This document shows, piece by piece, positions 22,349-32,722 of a stretch of 64,000 nt of DNA. A model generated the notes under the pieces. The model was not told the DNA's origin, ran no database searches, and saw nothing but the letters and a program-made list of their open reading frames with translations. The position numbers and the translations under genes are program-made. Origin of the DNA: Cadophora sp. MPI-SDFR-AT-0126 (Eukaryota > Ascomycota > Leotiomycetes > Helotiales > Ploettnerulaceae); the NCBI GenBank assembly GCA_020747065.1, contig JAGMVK010000023.1:372001-436000 (forward strand), in the 5' to 3' direction. The stretch's first letter is position 1, and each line of letters begins with the position of its first letter.

Positions 22349-23583
22349 ACATCATCCGTCATGACTAGCTTCTTAAGAGAAAGGAATCGTCATTCTCACG
22401 CTTGTAGTTTTGGCAAAGAGCAGGGCAATATTCGAATGGCTAGGGGAGATTCTCCTATTTGTTGACGCAGCGTTATGTGAGTATCGAAGCGAGTAATGGA
22501 ACGTCTTTCGATGATAGCTATCTAAACTTAAATATTTTAACATCACAGTATATAATTACTGTGTTGGTTCACAGCTATGAAGCATGGCTGATGAGCCCTT
22601 TAGTTTTACAAAAGCTGGTTTGCACCGATTATAGATTCATCGAGTTTCGAGCATTGTGGGTGGAAAAGGAATATCATATGTCGTGTGCACTACCTTGACG
22701 TTCAATTATCACATGCGAGTACCTGAAAGGTATAGAGGCTTTTCTTTCGAGCCGGTTTGAATGTGGATGACGGATCGCTTCACAGCATGTATCATCGTGG
22801 AATAAAGCAGTGCATGAGATTCCTAATTACCACCGCGGACAGCTCAATCACTTAATCCTAGATCGCGCAGGCTAAATTCGCCTGACAAGTTTGATTGGTA
22901 CTTCCAGATGAGAATATAAGTCTTGCTTGTGCCCTCGGAGTGGGGTCGGGTCGCACTTGCTATATCTATAACTCCACGTTATTGTATGGAGATCTGGTGG
23001 TGCTGCCAGTGAACATCTGATTTGTAGTCTACGCTTAATATATCGATATTAACCCCGACTCTGCAGTCCCGCGCCTGTATGCTCAGTTCATAAAGGAGGA
23101 GTAGGGTGCGACTTGGCCTGATTAGAATTGGATATGCTTATGGTCCTTAGTTCTTTCTCGTGACCGTCGGTTTTCATCTCTCTGCAATCACCGACACCTC
23201 GGCTCCTCGCCTCCTTTCGACATGATGAACTATTTAACTAAGAATCTTTCTATATACGTCTTTCTATCTATAGCAAGACCGTGATGGAAAAGGCAAATGG
23301 TAAGGCGAGCGACATGACCTAATCTCTTTTCTCATAGCTGACACGAATGTAGTGGACCTAGTTGTCACTAACACTTAAGAGATTGACTGGAATCAAGCGG
23401 CCTTAGATGATCTGAATTTGAGATTTGCACAGATGGAGGCTAGTATGGCGTAGGAGCGGGAGCGAGATTCGGTGCGGTGGATGCGAATAGTAGATAGTTA
23501 AGTATAATGTAAAAGATGCTATTTAAGATGAGATGATTGCTAGAGAGCTCTATATCGCACATAACAGTTGTTTAGAAATAATG
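22349..23583. other. intergenic; contains two dispersed-repeat copies
   Basis: No gene is supported. The only long frame (22459-22698) has poor composition. The region holds repeat copy B (23154-23230), directly followed by a second repeat type (23227-23321). GC is low after 23300. Confidence 0.5.
23227..23321. repeat. dispersed repeat shared with 50996-51095
   Basis: AAGAATCTTTC(T/C)ATATACG, a run to AAGAC(C/T)G(T/C)GATG, AAAGGCAA and GGCAAGGCGAG are shared in order with 50996-51095 (about 75% identity by eye). It abuts the end of repeat copy B, so the two blocks may be parts of one decayed element. Confidence 0.75.
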
Positions 23584-24692
23584 CTACTGTAAACAGCTGC
23601 GATGATCCCTTCTATTACCTTGACGGTTGCGTTTCTTGCTCGAGCCCTCTGTGCTAAAGTCCAAAATAGCTCTAAACCCAAGCTGCTCCAGTTCTGCCTT
23701 CAGACTGTCCCTTTGCGCCTGGATGTTCTTGTATGATTGCTCCACCTCGCGCATCTCCCGCCTTAGCTCATTAATTTTGACTAAATCGTATTAATATAAC
23801 TAGCAGACCGAAGAAGCACGCAAGACTCACATTCCAACCCCATTTTCGCGTCTTTATTGTATCAGTAGCCTTATCGAACTCGCGGGCTTATTGTTCATAC
23901 CTTTGACTAATTCAATTTCTCCCTGGAGAACACCTATATGAGCTTTGGGCTTTGTTAGTCCGGAGACAAAAGGGCGATAAATAGTCATCTTGCCTTCCAT
24001 TTCCTGCTCTCTGGTTTGACCGTTTTCCTGACTCGCCTGAAACCGTGCATTGCTTATATGGAGTTGGCTATTGTTAGCTTGGAGCTCACGAATAAATTCT
24101 AATGTGGGAGGTAAGCGGAGAAATAGCTATTGTAAGGACAATACTGACGGATCAGAGTTCGTAGTATGCTAGGTAGAAGCCTGAGTGTTTCTTGCGGAAT
24201 AGAAGTACTAGAGCCAAAAGATTTGGCTGCTATATCTCGAAAGAGAGTTTCGATTGCTCTTAGATTAGCTGGGTGTAATATAGCAGATCCACAGGGACTT
24301 ACCACAGAGGAGACTAAACCGGCTATCTTCACTAATGTACGAGGGGTCTGGGGTGTCCTGAGGTGATTGTTAGGCATGGAAGTAAAAGTAGAGAGTCGAA
24401 TGGATCACTCACCACGTCTGCACCCATTTCAAAATGGATATCTAGTAGACCCGGTGTAGTGTCACTAGGCATGGTTATTACCCTCTCAACGTCTTCGGTA
24501 CCGTGAACTCACCTGTTCAAAGGTGGCGCTATATCTTCCGCTGTTTCGGGCGTAGTCTTATGGGGAAAGTATGCCGGATCAGTGGAATTCTTCCCCGTTA
24601 GTAGACATCTGCTTTTAGCTTGGATTTTGACTTACGTAGAAAGAGGCACCCACTGAATTTGGGCTTGCTTCGCCGAGGGGTGGTGCGCTCAT
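23584..24692 (-). CDS. nine-exon coiled-coil protein of unknown function
   Basis: Exons, from the start, are 24636-24692, 24513-24589, 24413-24464, 24303-24357, 24149-24256, 23994-24098, 23901-23942, 23831-23851 and 23584-23780. They total 714 bases and encode 237 residues. Every junction keeps frame with standard borders (GTAAGT, GTGAGT, GTCAGT, GTATGA donors), except one GC-AG intron (23943-23993, donor GCAAGA). No single exon is long enough to be seen as an ORF. The N-terminal third is Pro/Ser/Asp-rich; the middle has an amphipathic helix (AIETLFRDIAAKSF). The last 110 residues form a long coiled coil (INELRREMREVEQSYKNIQ onward) ending in a basic tail (SSKKRNRQ). Probably nuclear or cytoskeletal; no family was recognised. 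Confidence 0.65.
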
Positions 24693-24992
24693 ATTGTTCG
24701 TGTGGGTGAGTGGTGTTGAGCGTAGGAGCTATCGTAATTGTATCGGAGATAAACGTCTGGGTTAAGCACGGGGAGGAAAGTGTAAATCGAGCTGGCAGGT
24801 ACTATTTATAATCTTCAAGTCCTTGCATCGCCCTTGCGACGGCTACTGTGTCGTTCAAGGTATGGTCTTCCGATTCGTACCTCTTTATAATACCACACAC
24901 GGGTTCCCTGTTGCCTCAGCCTTGATTGTTGTAGACAGTGGTTAGTAAGGTGTCGAATTTGGCTCTGTTTGATTAGATATCTTCTGTTTTTT

Positions 24993-25060
24993 AGGTGGTC
25001 TCTTTGGCGAGGTGGTCTCTTTGGCGAGGTAGTCTCTTTAGCGAGGTGGTCTCTTTCAAC
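24993..25060. repeat. 17-base minisatellite, four units
   Basis: Units AGGTGGTCTCTTTGGCG (twice), AGGTAGTCTCTTTAGCG and a final degenerate AGGTGGTCTCTTTCAAC follow without gaps. The core GCGAGGTGGTC is shared with the minisatellite at 19533-19608. Confidence 0.85.
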
Positions 25061-25340
25061 CACACAAGTTATCTGCTCCTGCAAACGCCTCTCATTCCCG
25101 GCCTCGTATTCTTTGTATGCTTGATTCTCCACAGGCCTGTTATTCTTGGCCTCCCATGGTCTCGTTATCTGTCCCCACAAACGCCTCCCGTCGAGATGAC
25201 GTCGTGTATTGTCAGCATGGTATCCACAAGGACACGGTTCATAGCAAGCTACATATAAAAGCGTCACCTAGAATCCGTTTCCTTCGTTTTCTCAGATAAT
25301 TTCTTCATCCTAATATCATCACTTTCACTATTCCTACTCA

Positions 25341-25939
25341 ATGTCTTCGAATGCCGTCAAAAGGCTATATCTTCCCAGCGACGAATGGCTAGACACTTTC
25401 GATTTCTCTACTTACCTCAACGATAATCTACCTGATGATCAATACTCACCTATTAATACCTTCTCCTCCATCGACAGTATGCCGCTTATACCTGTCGACA
25501 CATGGCCTGGCAATGTTATATTTCCTGTTTATCTCAACCATAGCTTACCACCGGTACAGACTATCAACTCGAAGACTGATGGCATCTCGATGATGAACCA
25601 CTTCACCAACTCTGCATATCTGAAAGAAAATCAATCGGACTTACCCCTTCGTGCTAAAAAGGCCTGTAATCAGTGCCGCAAGAAGAAAACTCGATGCAAT
25701 CGAAAAGGTGAAGAGGAATGTGTTCCATCGAGTAAAGCAAGGAAATCAGTATATCGCCAAAGTGCACTGCGGAAGGTTCAAGGCTCTACGGCAATATCTC
25801 CATCGCTCGGGCCTCAAGCAATTCAGTTGGGACTGCCGGATGTAAGACTCACGTAGTATTCTAGGCTATGCTACGTCAGCTACTAATGACTTGTCAGATA
25901 GCTCTTGAACGTCCACCAAAGCCTAAAACGTGCACGTAG
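25341..25939 (+). CDS. zinc-cluster-like protein with a degenerate Zn2Cys6 motif
   Basis: Exons are 25341-25841 and 25898-25939. The 56-base intron has a GTAAGA donor, a TACTAAT branch site and a CAG acceptor. The product is 180 residues. Residues 107-127 begin like a fungal Zn2Cys6 DNA-binding cluster (ACNQCRKKKTRCNRKGEEEC, cysteines 109, 112, 119, 127). The fifth and sixth cysteines are replaced by Ser130 and Ser136, so two zinc ions could not be held normally. The N-terminal part contains two similar segments (DTFDFSTYLNDNLP and NVIFPVYLNHSLP), suggesting an internal duplication. There is no Fungal_trans activation region. It may be a decayed or truncated regulator, or a non-DNA-binding protein. 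Confidence 0.55.
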
Positions 25940-26504
25940 AGAGGCTTCCCTCCGTAGCGACAATCGAGCAATTCGAAAATTCCTTCTGGCCACCTCGTAC
26001 AACTTAATCTATCTATACCTTCTCTGGTTCTACTAGATAGCGATGAGAGAACGTCAATCATTGTCCTACTGCGTTTGGAGTATCCTAGGTCTGGTCGCCA
26101 CTCTTCTTGTCGGTCAGTAACCGCCAAATGACTGGAATATTCATTTTGGGGTAATAGAGGAAATGTAGAGTTTGGATAGACTGTATTAAATTTCTCCAGA
26201 TTCTCACTTAGTCTTGAATAGTGGTATAATTCGTGAACTCCGTCTCAAGTGAATTTATAGGGCATTCAAAATGAAGCCAGCTCCAATATCCCTGAGTCTA
26301 TCATGGCGTTTCCTGCTAATTCACTGCCGCTGGCTGTCAGCCCATGTTGACCAAGGAGGTTTGACATTACGGTGCATGCCCTCACTCTGTAGGAAGCAGC
26401 CCGCGATCGTCCCCTCCCCGCCCGCCCCCCCACGCCTCTCACATAATCCCCCCCCCACATCCGGTGTAGTAGGTCAAGCCTTCTTGGCCCACTTCTTGTT
26501 CTGA
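25940..26504. other. intergenic; poly-C tracts
   Basis: No supported gene. Long C runs occur at about 26406-26455 (CCCCGCCCGCCCCCCC and CCCCCCCCC). They make the minus strand G-rich. Confidence 0.45.
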
Positions 26505-26800
26505 TATTTCATCCATGGTTGCATCGCTGGTTCTCGACAGTCTCCTAGAGCAGGAAGCGTTAGTGATGTGTATTTGAAAGAAGTGAAATGGAGCAGGACG
26601 GTTAACGAACCACAGCGTTTATCTAATTTACAAAACTCGTCAGCAGTGCATCTTACAGGCTATTATAGCAACTCACCTCCATTTAAGAGCTACTACGGCT
26701 GGTGTACACCGTCGATGTGTCGTCTCGTAATTGGTGCACCATGCTCTAACTGTATAACGCACTCGAACTCGACTTATATATAGTTGTATATTCTCTGTTT
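26505..26800 (-). pseudogene. decayed copy of the small CGH/cysteine-rich gene at 31964-32270
   Basis: The minus strand encodes RYTVRAWCTNYETTHRRC almost identically to the intact gene 5.4 kb away, and the conserved DNA extends through the equivalent introns to the third exon (GGTCAAGCCTT end). The start codon is lost (ATG to ATA), the segment with the CGH motif is partly deleted, and the second exon has a one-base phase change that brings a TAA into frame. The changes are partly C-to-T. This copy cannot make the protein. Confidence 0.75.
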
Positions 26801-27165
26801 GTGAATGAAGGATGAAACTCGGACCTGGGGGAGTTTAAGTACGTTGCAGGAGGGGCATATGCGATCTCCCATTAATACCGGAGTGAACAGAGGTCTGAAT
26901 ATAGGAGGATCTAGGCAAAGGGAATTGATTAGAGCCTCGAATCACGGAAACGATCAAATTGCGTCACGCTAGGGTACATTGATACAAAGTAAGTCTCATG
27001 TTTTATTAGCATTCTCTCGGTTTGTGAATATTTTGGCCTAGGACATATTGATATGAAAAGCTGATGAATTATTTAAAACCTAGGATATTCCCAGAAAGAG
27101 GGCCACTTGTAAGAACCTCCACATCTGACACAACTAAGTCCCTATCTTCCACTCGGTCGACCGCC

Positions 27166-27878
27166 TCAAACCCCGTCAACATCGATATCCCCTGTTTGTG
27201 GCTCATATGGATCCCAAACCATAGTACTTTGAACATATGTCCCTTCCTTCCCAAATTCCTTCAGATCAACACTTGCTTCTGCTTTTAACTCAAATCCAAG
27301 CTTCAAGTATAAAGGTCTACCCTCAGGAGTAGCCTGTAAAAACACTCTCTTCTGTCTTTTCTTTGCTTGGTTTAATACATATTTCCCTATCATCCGGCCG
27401 ATCCCCTTTCTCTGATGCTCCGGTAATACACCTATAAGGTGGAACGCTTTATGAATCTATTAGCTGCAATTCTAGATGTAGGTTACAAAACTAACTGATA
27501 TCCGATATCCTTATTTTTGCGATAAAAATTTTCCGTATGTCGCTTTGTCTGCTCTTTGAGCTTATCTAGAAACCCGAAATTCGCATTATCGGGAAGCCTT
27601 AGCTCTTTCTTTGGCGGTTTTGGCCCATAGAAAAGGATTCCCAAAGCTACAATTGGCTTGCCAGGTAAGTTGTTTGCCACAACTATAATCAACTCCACCT
27701 CTTCTTCTATGGTGAACTGGATATGGCTTTGGTGATGAAAGGTTATCACTTCTTTGGAAATGCCTTGAGGATATGTAAGGTAAACAAGAGGATTGTTTTC
27801 GAAAGATTTGAGAGAAATTTCAGCAAGCTTATCATCATCGAAGTTGGTAGAAGTGGACAACAGATACGGAGACTCCAT
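27166..27878 (-). CDS. GNAT-family N-acetyltransferase
   Basis: Exon 1 is 27492-27878 and exon 2 is 27166-27456, giving about 225 residues. The C-terminal part has the acetyl-CoA loop region of GNAT enzymes (HLIGVLPEHQRKGIGRMIG, i.e. Q/RxxGxG/A), followed by the helix and the final strand block (ATPEGRPLYLKLGFE). The N-terminal half is consistent with the donor-acceptor fold. Such proteins transfer acetyl groups to amines of small molecules or proteins. The only phase-consistent intron is 35 bases (GTTTTG...TAG), unusually short, whereas the better-looking GTTAGT donor breaks frame. The gene may therefore carry a small deletion or a misplaced junction. The start is the ATG at 27878. Confidence 0.7.
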
Positions 27879-28435
27879 TGTGAGACTCAGGGAGGTTTTG
27901 AGCGACACTTCGACTCTTTATGCCGACTTATCAAGCACATAAGACTCGACCGAGCCTTTCGCGAGAGAATGAGAGCACGACCCAGAGCTACAATGTTCAG
28001 GAGCCACAACGCGATTCATGCTATTGGGCAAAAAGAATGGGGCACTCATCTTGTGGGTGGATTCCTTTTCGAACTTCGGTAATATTAAGAGCGAAATCGG
28101 ACATCGCGACTTCGTGTGCGAATAAGCATTGCATTAAATCTCTGATAAGAACGAGTATTAAATCTCTAATGAAAACTAGGCTAGAGCCCACATATATGGA
28201 ACCCTCCAGTATCCTCCACGCCCGTACCCATGACATAGATTCTCTCCATTTTCCTTCCTATACACACGTCTCTCGATCATATCACTCACTGACATTTACA
28301 CCTTGTCCAAGAGCTGGAGATCAATCTTCGTCTGCCCCCAAATTTGAACGGCTAATTTGCCTCTTTCTTGGTCTTTCCCGAAACGTGGTTGCTAAGGTAC
28401 TCCATGATTCCCCACGCACACCCACCAAACTGCCC

Positions 28436-31107
28436 TCATAAGCCGTAGATAATAAGCCGTTGCCCACTCCGTTCCATCTCATCTACCCAATCCACTGAAT
28501 CCGCATTTCCCGTCTTTGTGACAGCAGCACTCTGCTTCTCGTAGATAGTCTGCAAGAGCCTCCGCACATTATTAGTAACCCTTCCATACTCATTTTTCTC
28601 GACTTCAATTATAAGCCTCAGAGCCATACTTTTCTCTGTTAAATTCCGTGTACAAAAGCCAGCTAGAAATAGCGGGAACACGATGTACCGCGGGTCAAAT
28701 CGTTCTTTGGACAGTATTGTGCTGACAGCGTCGAGGATTTCAGCGCAGCATGCCTCGATCTGGGCTTCGGTGCCGGGCTCTAGGTCGTGTAACTGCCCTG
28801 AATACATGCTGGTATGTGTGTAGAGCATACAGACGCGGAGTAGCAGGTATGACTGTACTTGTTAGTAAATTCTTCGAATCTAAGAAGACTAAAACGTACA
28901 TGTTCCACCCACTCGAAGACTCTAGGTGGAAGGTTGTCCGGGGTCCTTAGCCAGGTCCAGTAATCAGGAAATTGAGATTTCCATTTCGTTCTCGAATTGA
29001 GCATCAGTTGGCGGAGATTTTGAATATGTGTGTCGTCGAGGACATGGGCGGAATCCACAAAACGTCTTTGGCTGGCTTCCGCTCTTAGAGCTCTACCTAG
29101 GCGACCAACTTGAAGTGCGATTAGGACAATCTCTTGATTGGTAGCGATGATTCCTGGAAAGTATGCCTGTTCTTCAGGGTATATCACCTGAGGCTGCCCA
29201 GCCGTCTCAGGTAACAAGCATCGCTCTGATAGCAGCATATTTTGATTGAGAACGACCTCGACAAACATCCCCGTCCCACCCGCACTCAAAAGTGCATAGA
29301 CATCGATACAGCAGATCATCCAGATAATGAAGTCGAAGCGATCAACGTTATGTGCTTCTCGTCGCCTGGAAATTATCCTTAGAAGTTGGTCACAATGGTG
29401 TTGCCACATGTTGAACTCCCGTGCAGTGATCTCGTAGAAAAGCAAGATCAGATGTGTCAACAAGGCACCATCGGACTAAGGGAAAATTAGTATCAGTTTC
29501 CTCGAGCCGAGTGAACATGAATAAACTCCCTATAAAGTTGTACCTTGGAGGTTCATTCTAAGTATAGAGCATCAGGACCGCGTGGAGGGGATTTGCACTT
29601 ACGTAGAAATCTTGAGAGCTTTGAATTGTCGTCTGCAAAGCTGAAATGACCTGCTGATAATGCCCTAACGCTTTAGCATTGTAAGACCTTTTCTTGTGCG
29701 CTATACTCAGAGCGGAGAGTGCCATCATTGCATGGAAAAGCTACTTGGTATTAGTTATTTGTCTCCTAAAACACAGACTTTAACTGACTGGTGGATATTC
29801 TCGAGCCTGGGCCTCAAATATATCCTCATCTCCCTCTGACTTCCCAATCCTTATGATCTGTGGCGAAATAGTCGTTCGGTAATGTTGCAGCAGATCTGCA
29901 TCCTTTCCTCCCCGACGAGCAGCGTCGAGAAGAGACACCGCATTAGAATCAGAATGTGACCTGTCTTGTCTTAGTAGCAGTTGTCTGTGGCTAGACAAAA
30001 TCGAGTTTGCAGGTGCTATTGGCATTACAACCGGTCGAAAAGGAACTTGCGCGGGTGTAGTCCGAAAGGAATCTTCAAAAGTCTTGAGTATTACCACCTA
30101 TCAGTTGGAATGTTAGTAAGAGTTACCTATTCGATGCCTTTGAGAATCCACCAGACATTGCATGCCTAGAGTGCACCTCACACAAATTCGAGTGGAGGCA
30201 AGACTCACATTGGGATCATCTGCCTCTTCGACTAGGCTGCCAGATAGCGAATTTTGTTCATCATTATCGCCATCACGTTCCGAATACCCAGATCCTCGTC
30301 GTATACTCTCCATGCTTTCATCTCGATACTCAGGCAAATCCGCGAAGCTTGTTAAGTTTGCAACGACTACGAAGGTTCCAGGATCTTGCGACTCTGCTTT
30401 TCTCTCTCGCTCATCATCGGTTGTCAGTGTTGAAAATGGAGGCAGCGTATCTTCTGATACTCGGGCTTTTGGTTCCTGGTCTTGTGCATTTACTGCGTTT
30501 ATCAGCTTTAGCATATCTACAAGGCAAAGAAGAAATCACGTACGATCCCAAACATGACTGCCGGTAGTAGAAACTTGCTGTGTTCGTTCCAGAATTCTGG
30601 GTGTATCGTCTTTGAAAGAAACTCTTGGGTTGTAGTCACTTATTAAACTGTTAGCGTCTTTAAAGACGTGTGAAAATACGAGAGGGTTACCAGTTGTGAC
30701 CAAGACGCACGCATTGCTATGACCCAGTCAGCTCAAACACCCATATGTTAATCGTATATCGACGTACTCTACATGCTGGTCTTGTTTCGTCGCATTTCAC
30801 CTCTACCGGTAGTATCAGTCATTGTGGAAGTTTAGAGGAGGACGGGAGGGAAGTACTGCGAGTTCGACAGGTCCTAGAAATTTCCAGTCAGCAGAAGTGT
30901 CAAACCGGGCGGCACTAGCACATACCAGCAACCACTTTTAGATCGTGGAGGGATCCTACTTCTTCGGTTTTCTAGAGGAGGATTGCTTGATGATGCAAGC
31001 CCAGGCTGAAGAGAGGATGGCGGAACCTGCTGCCTTGGAGCTATGAAAGGCAAACGAGCTTCGGCTCGCCGACCTCCTTGTATTGCATCTGTAAAATGCA
31101 TCGACAT
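28436..31107 (-). CDS. Zn2Cys6 transcription factor, ten exons
   Basis: Exons are 30926-31107, 30857-30873, 30768-30802, 30691-30716, 30544-30647, 30209-30492, 29789-30097, 29603-29740, 28900-29475 and 28436-28852 (2088 bases, 695 residues). The zinc cluster is split over exons 1-5; splicing rebuilds SGCWTCRTRKVKCDETRPAC, then RQCVRLGHNC, the full six-cysteine motif. After it come the linker motif NPRVSFKDDTPR, a Ser-rich region, and a long helical C-terminal region (exons 8-10) resembling the fungal transcription factor domain of the DUF3468/Fungal_trans_2 type. It should bind DNA in the nucleus as a pathway-specific regulator; targets are unknown. All junctions keep frame, with GTATGT, GTACGT, GTAACC, GTGAGT, GTCAGT and GTAAGT donors. 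The intron between exons 6 and 7 (30098-30208) is the least certain. Confidence 0.85.
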
Positions 31108-31963
31108 CAAGGAGGCTGAGGGGGGCTAGCAACAAATGTTTGGTGATTCAACGTAAGAAAGATAAAAGAGCCGAAGGTTATATAGAAGGTGGGCAACGCA
31201 AACACTGGCGCGGGCTCCAGTCGCTCGGATGCAGGTTGAAAAAGCTAGATGGACGACAATGTGAGCGAGTGGTGGTTCTTGGTGAGGTTTATGTGCAGAT
31301 TCCCGCGCCCGTCTCTTGCTTCTAGAAGGAAAACATTCTAGTGACTTTGAAGAAGCAGGAAAGTTTTTCTAGTGAGACACGGGTTTGACAGAAGCTTAAA
31401 GGACACGAGCAAAAATTCCCAATTATTATGTCGAATGCGATTAAGGAGCGAGGAAAGGTATTCAATTGCATCAACGTATCCCCTTGACTGCCACCAGAAA
31501 CACCCTCCTGAAGGCCCTGTAAGGCTCCCTGTAGCGAGCCCCTAAGAACCGACAAATAGTGTTCGCTTCGGGCTGCGATGCCCCACACAATCACTGATGA
31601 TCCCGCTATACCTTTTCGGGCGTAGCGGCACGTGCCCTGGAGTGAGGGTGCTTATGGCAGTCAAGGGGATAGGAGATTTTGGTAATCCCCAAAGCTCCAC
31701 ATGCAATTCCGTGCGCCTGGTTTCCTTGTATTGGCTACATCAAATGGTACCGCATACGTAGATGCTATATATAACTCAAATATCAATCACCCATCTTCTA
31801 CCCTCTCAGATGCCAGTTGACGATAATTCGAGACCCTTCTTTTCTCCATCTCCTCTTCAGCGTAACCGAGAGGAGAAATATGTAAATGAAAACCAGCCCA
31901 TGGCTGTTCCCCCCCTCGCAAAATTATTCCCACATTCGGTATTATGGGTCAAGCCTTCCTGGC
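31108..31963. other. intergenic, promoter side of the transcription factor
   Basis: Short frames on both strands have no support. The sequence is otherwise unremarkable. It includes the 5' leader of the minus-strand transcription factor and the 3' end of the small cysteine-rich gene. Confidence 0.45.
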
Positions 31964-32270
31964 CTAGTCCCGGGTCTGGTTTTTCATCCATCTCGGTTCT
32001 ATTGCTGGGGGACGACAATCCCCTTCGACAGGAAGAATCAGCAAGTGATAAGACCTGGTTTGATAAAGTGAACCTACCACATCTTTCATCGAGTCTAAGA
32101 AGATCGTTAGTATATATAGGTCACTAGCGTTCTTGAACAACCTACCTGTATTCGACGGCTACTACGGATGGTGGACACCGCCGATGTGTCGTTTCGTAAT
32201 TAGTGCACCATGCTCTGACGGTATAACGACGATGGCCGCACCTATACTCGACTTGTGTGTAATCGCACAT
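31964..32270 (-). CDS. small cysteine-rich CGH protein (three exons)
   Basis: Exons are 32146-32270, 32078-32094 and 31964-32022, with 51- and 55-base introns (GTAGGT donors in both). They encode 66 residues. The product starts MCDYTQVEYRCGHRRYTVRA and continues WCTNYETTHRRC, then after splicing ERCGDCR and a short basic tail. The pattern C, CGH, C, RC, CGxC recalls a family of very short fungal proteins of unknown function with paired Cys/His ligands, probably binding zinc. There is no signal peptide, so it is cytosolic or nuclear. A broken paralogue lies at 26505-26800. Too short and too spliced to be seen as an ORF, but all three junctions keep frame and restore the cysteine pattern. Confidence 0.65.
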
Positions 32271-32722
32271 TTTGCTTGTGAATGAAGGATGAAGCTTGGA
32301 CTTAGAGGAGGAGGCTTTGAATAATGCCCTTTGAAGTTCTCTAGTCGATAACAGAATTGGAGGCCGGCGGATATCCATGGAAAGGAGAAGAAAGATAGAC
32401 GATTCAAGCAGGCTTTTTGGAGAGTAAGGGCTTTATTTAAGCCCTCAGATAAAGCAAACGGCCAGTAAGGAAGGCTGATGATACCTATCCGACCCTTGGA
32501 AGCCACCAGCGCCACAAAACGCCCTGCAAATCACAATCACAACCCCGCAGCACCCAATGAAGCTTCCGATGCCTGGTCTTCTCCTTCCTTCCTCATCAAG
32601 GGTTTCAAATCGCACGAACAGCAGCGCAGTAAACATCAATCTCATATGAAAGGTATATTTTACATTATTGTACAAGATACTGTGGTGCTGTTTGTACTCG
32701 ATCATCCGTCATATCTCAACCC

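Noticed and set aside
27920..28441. 173-codon plus-strand frame
   Set aside because: It lies between two minus-strand genes, has biased Ser/His/Arg composition and no domain; probably a chance frame in 3' and 5' flanks.
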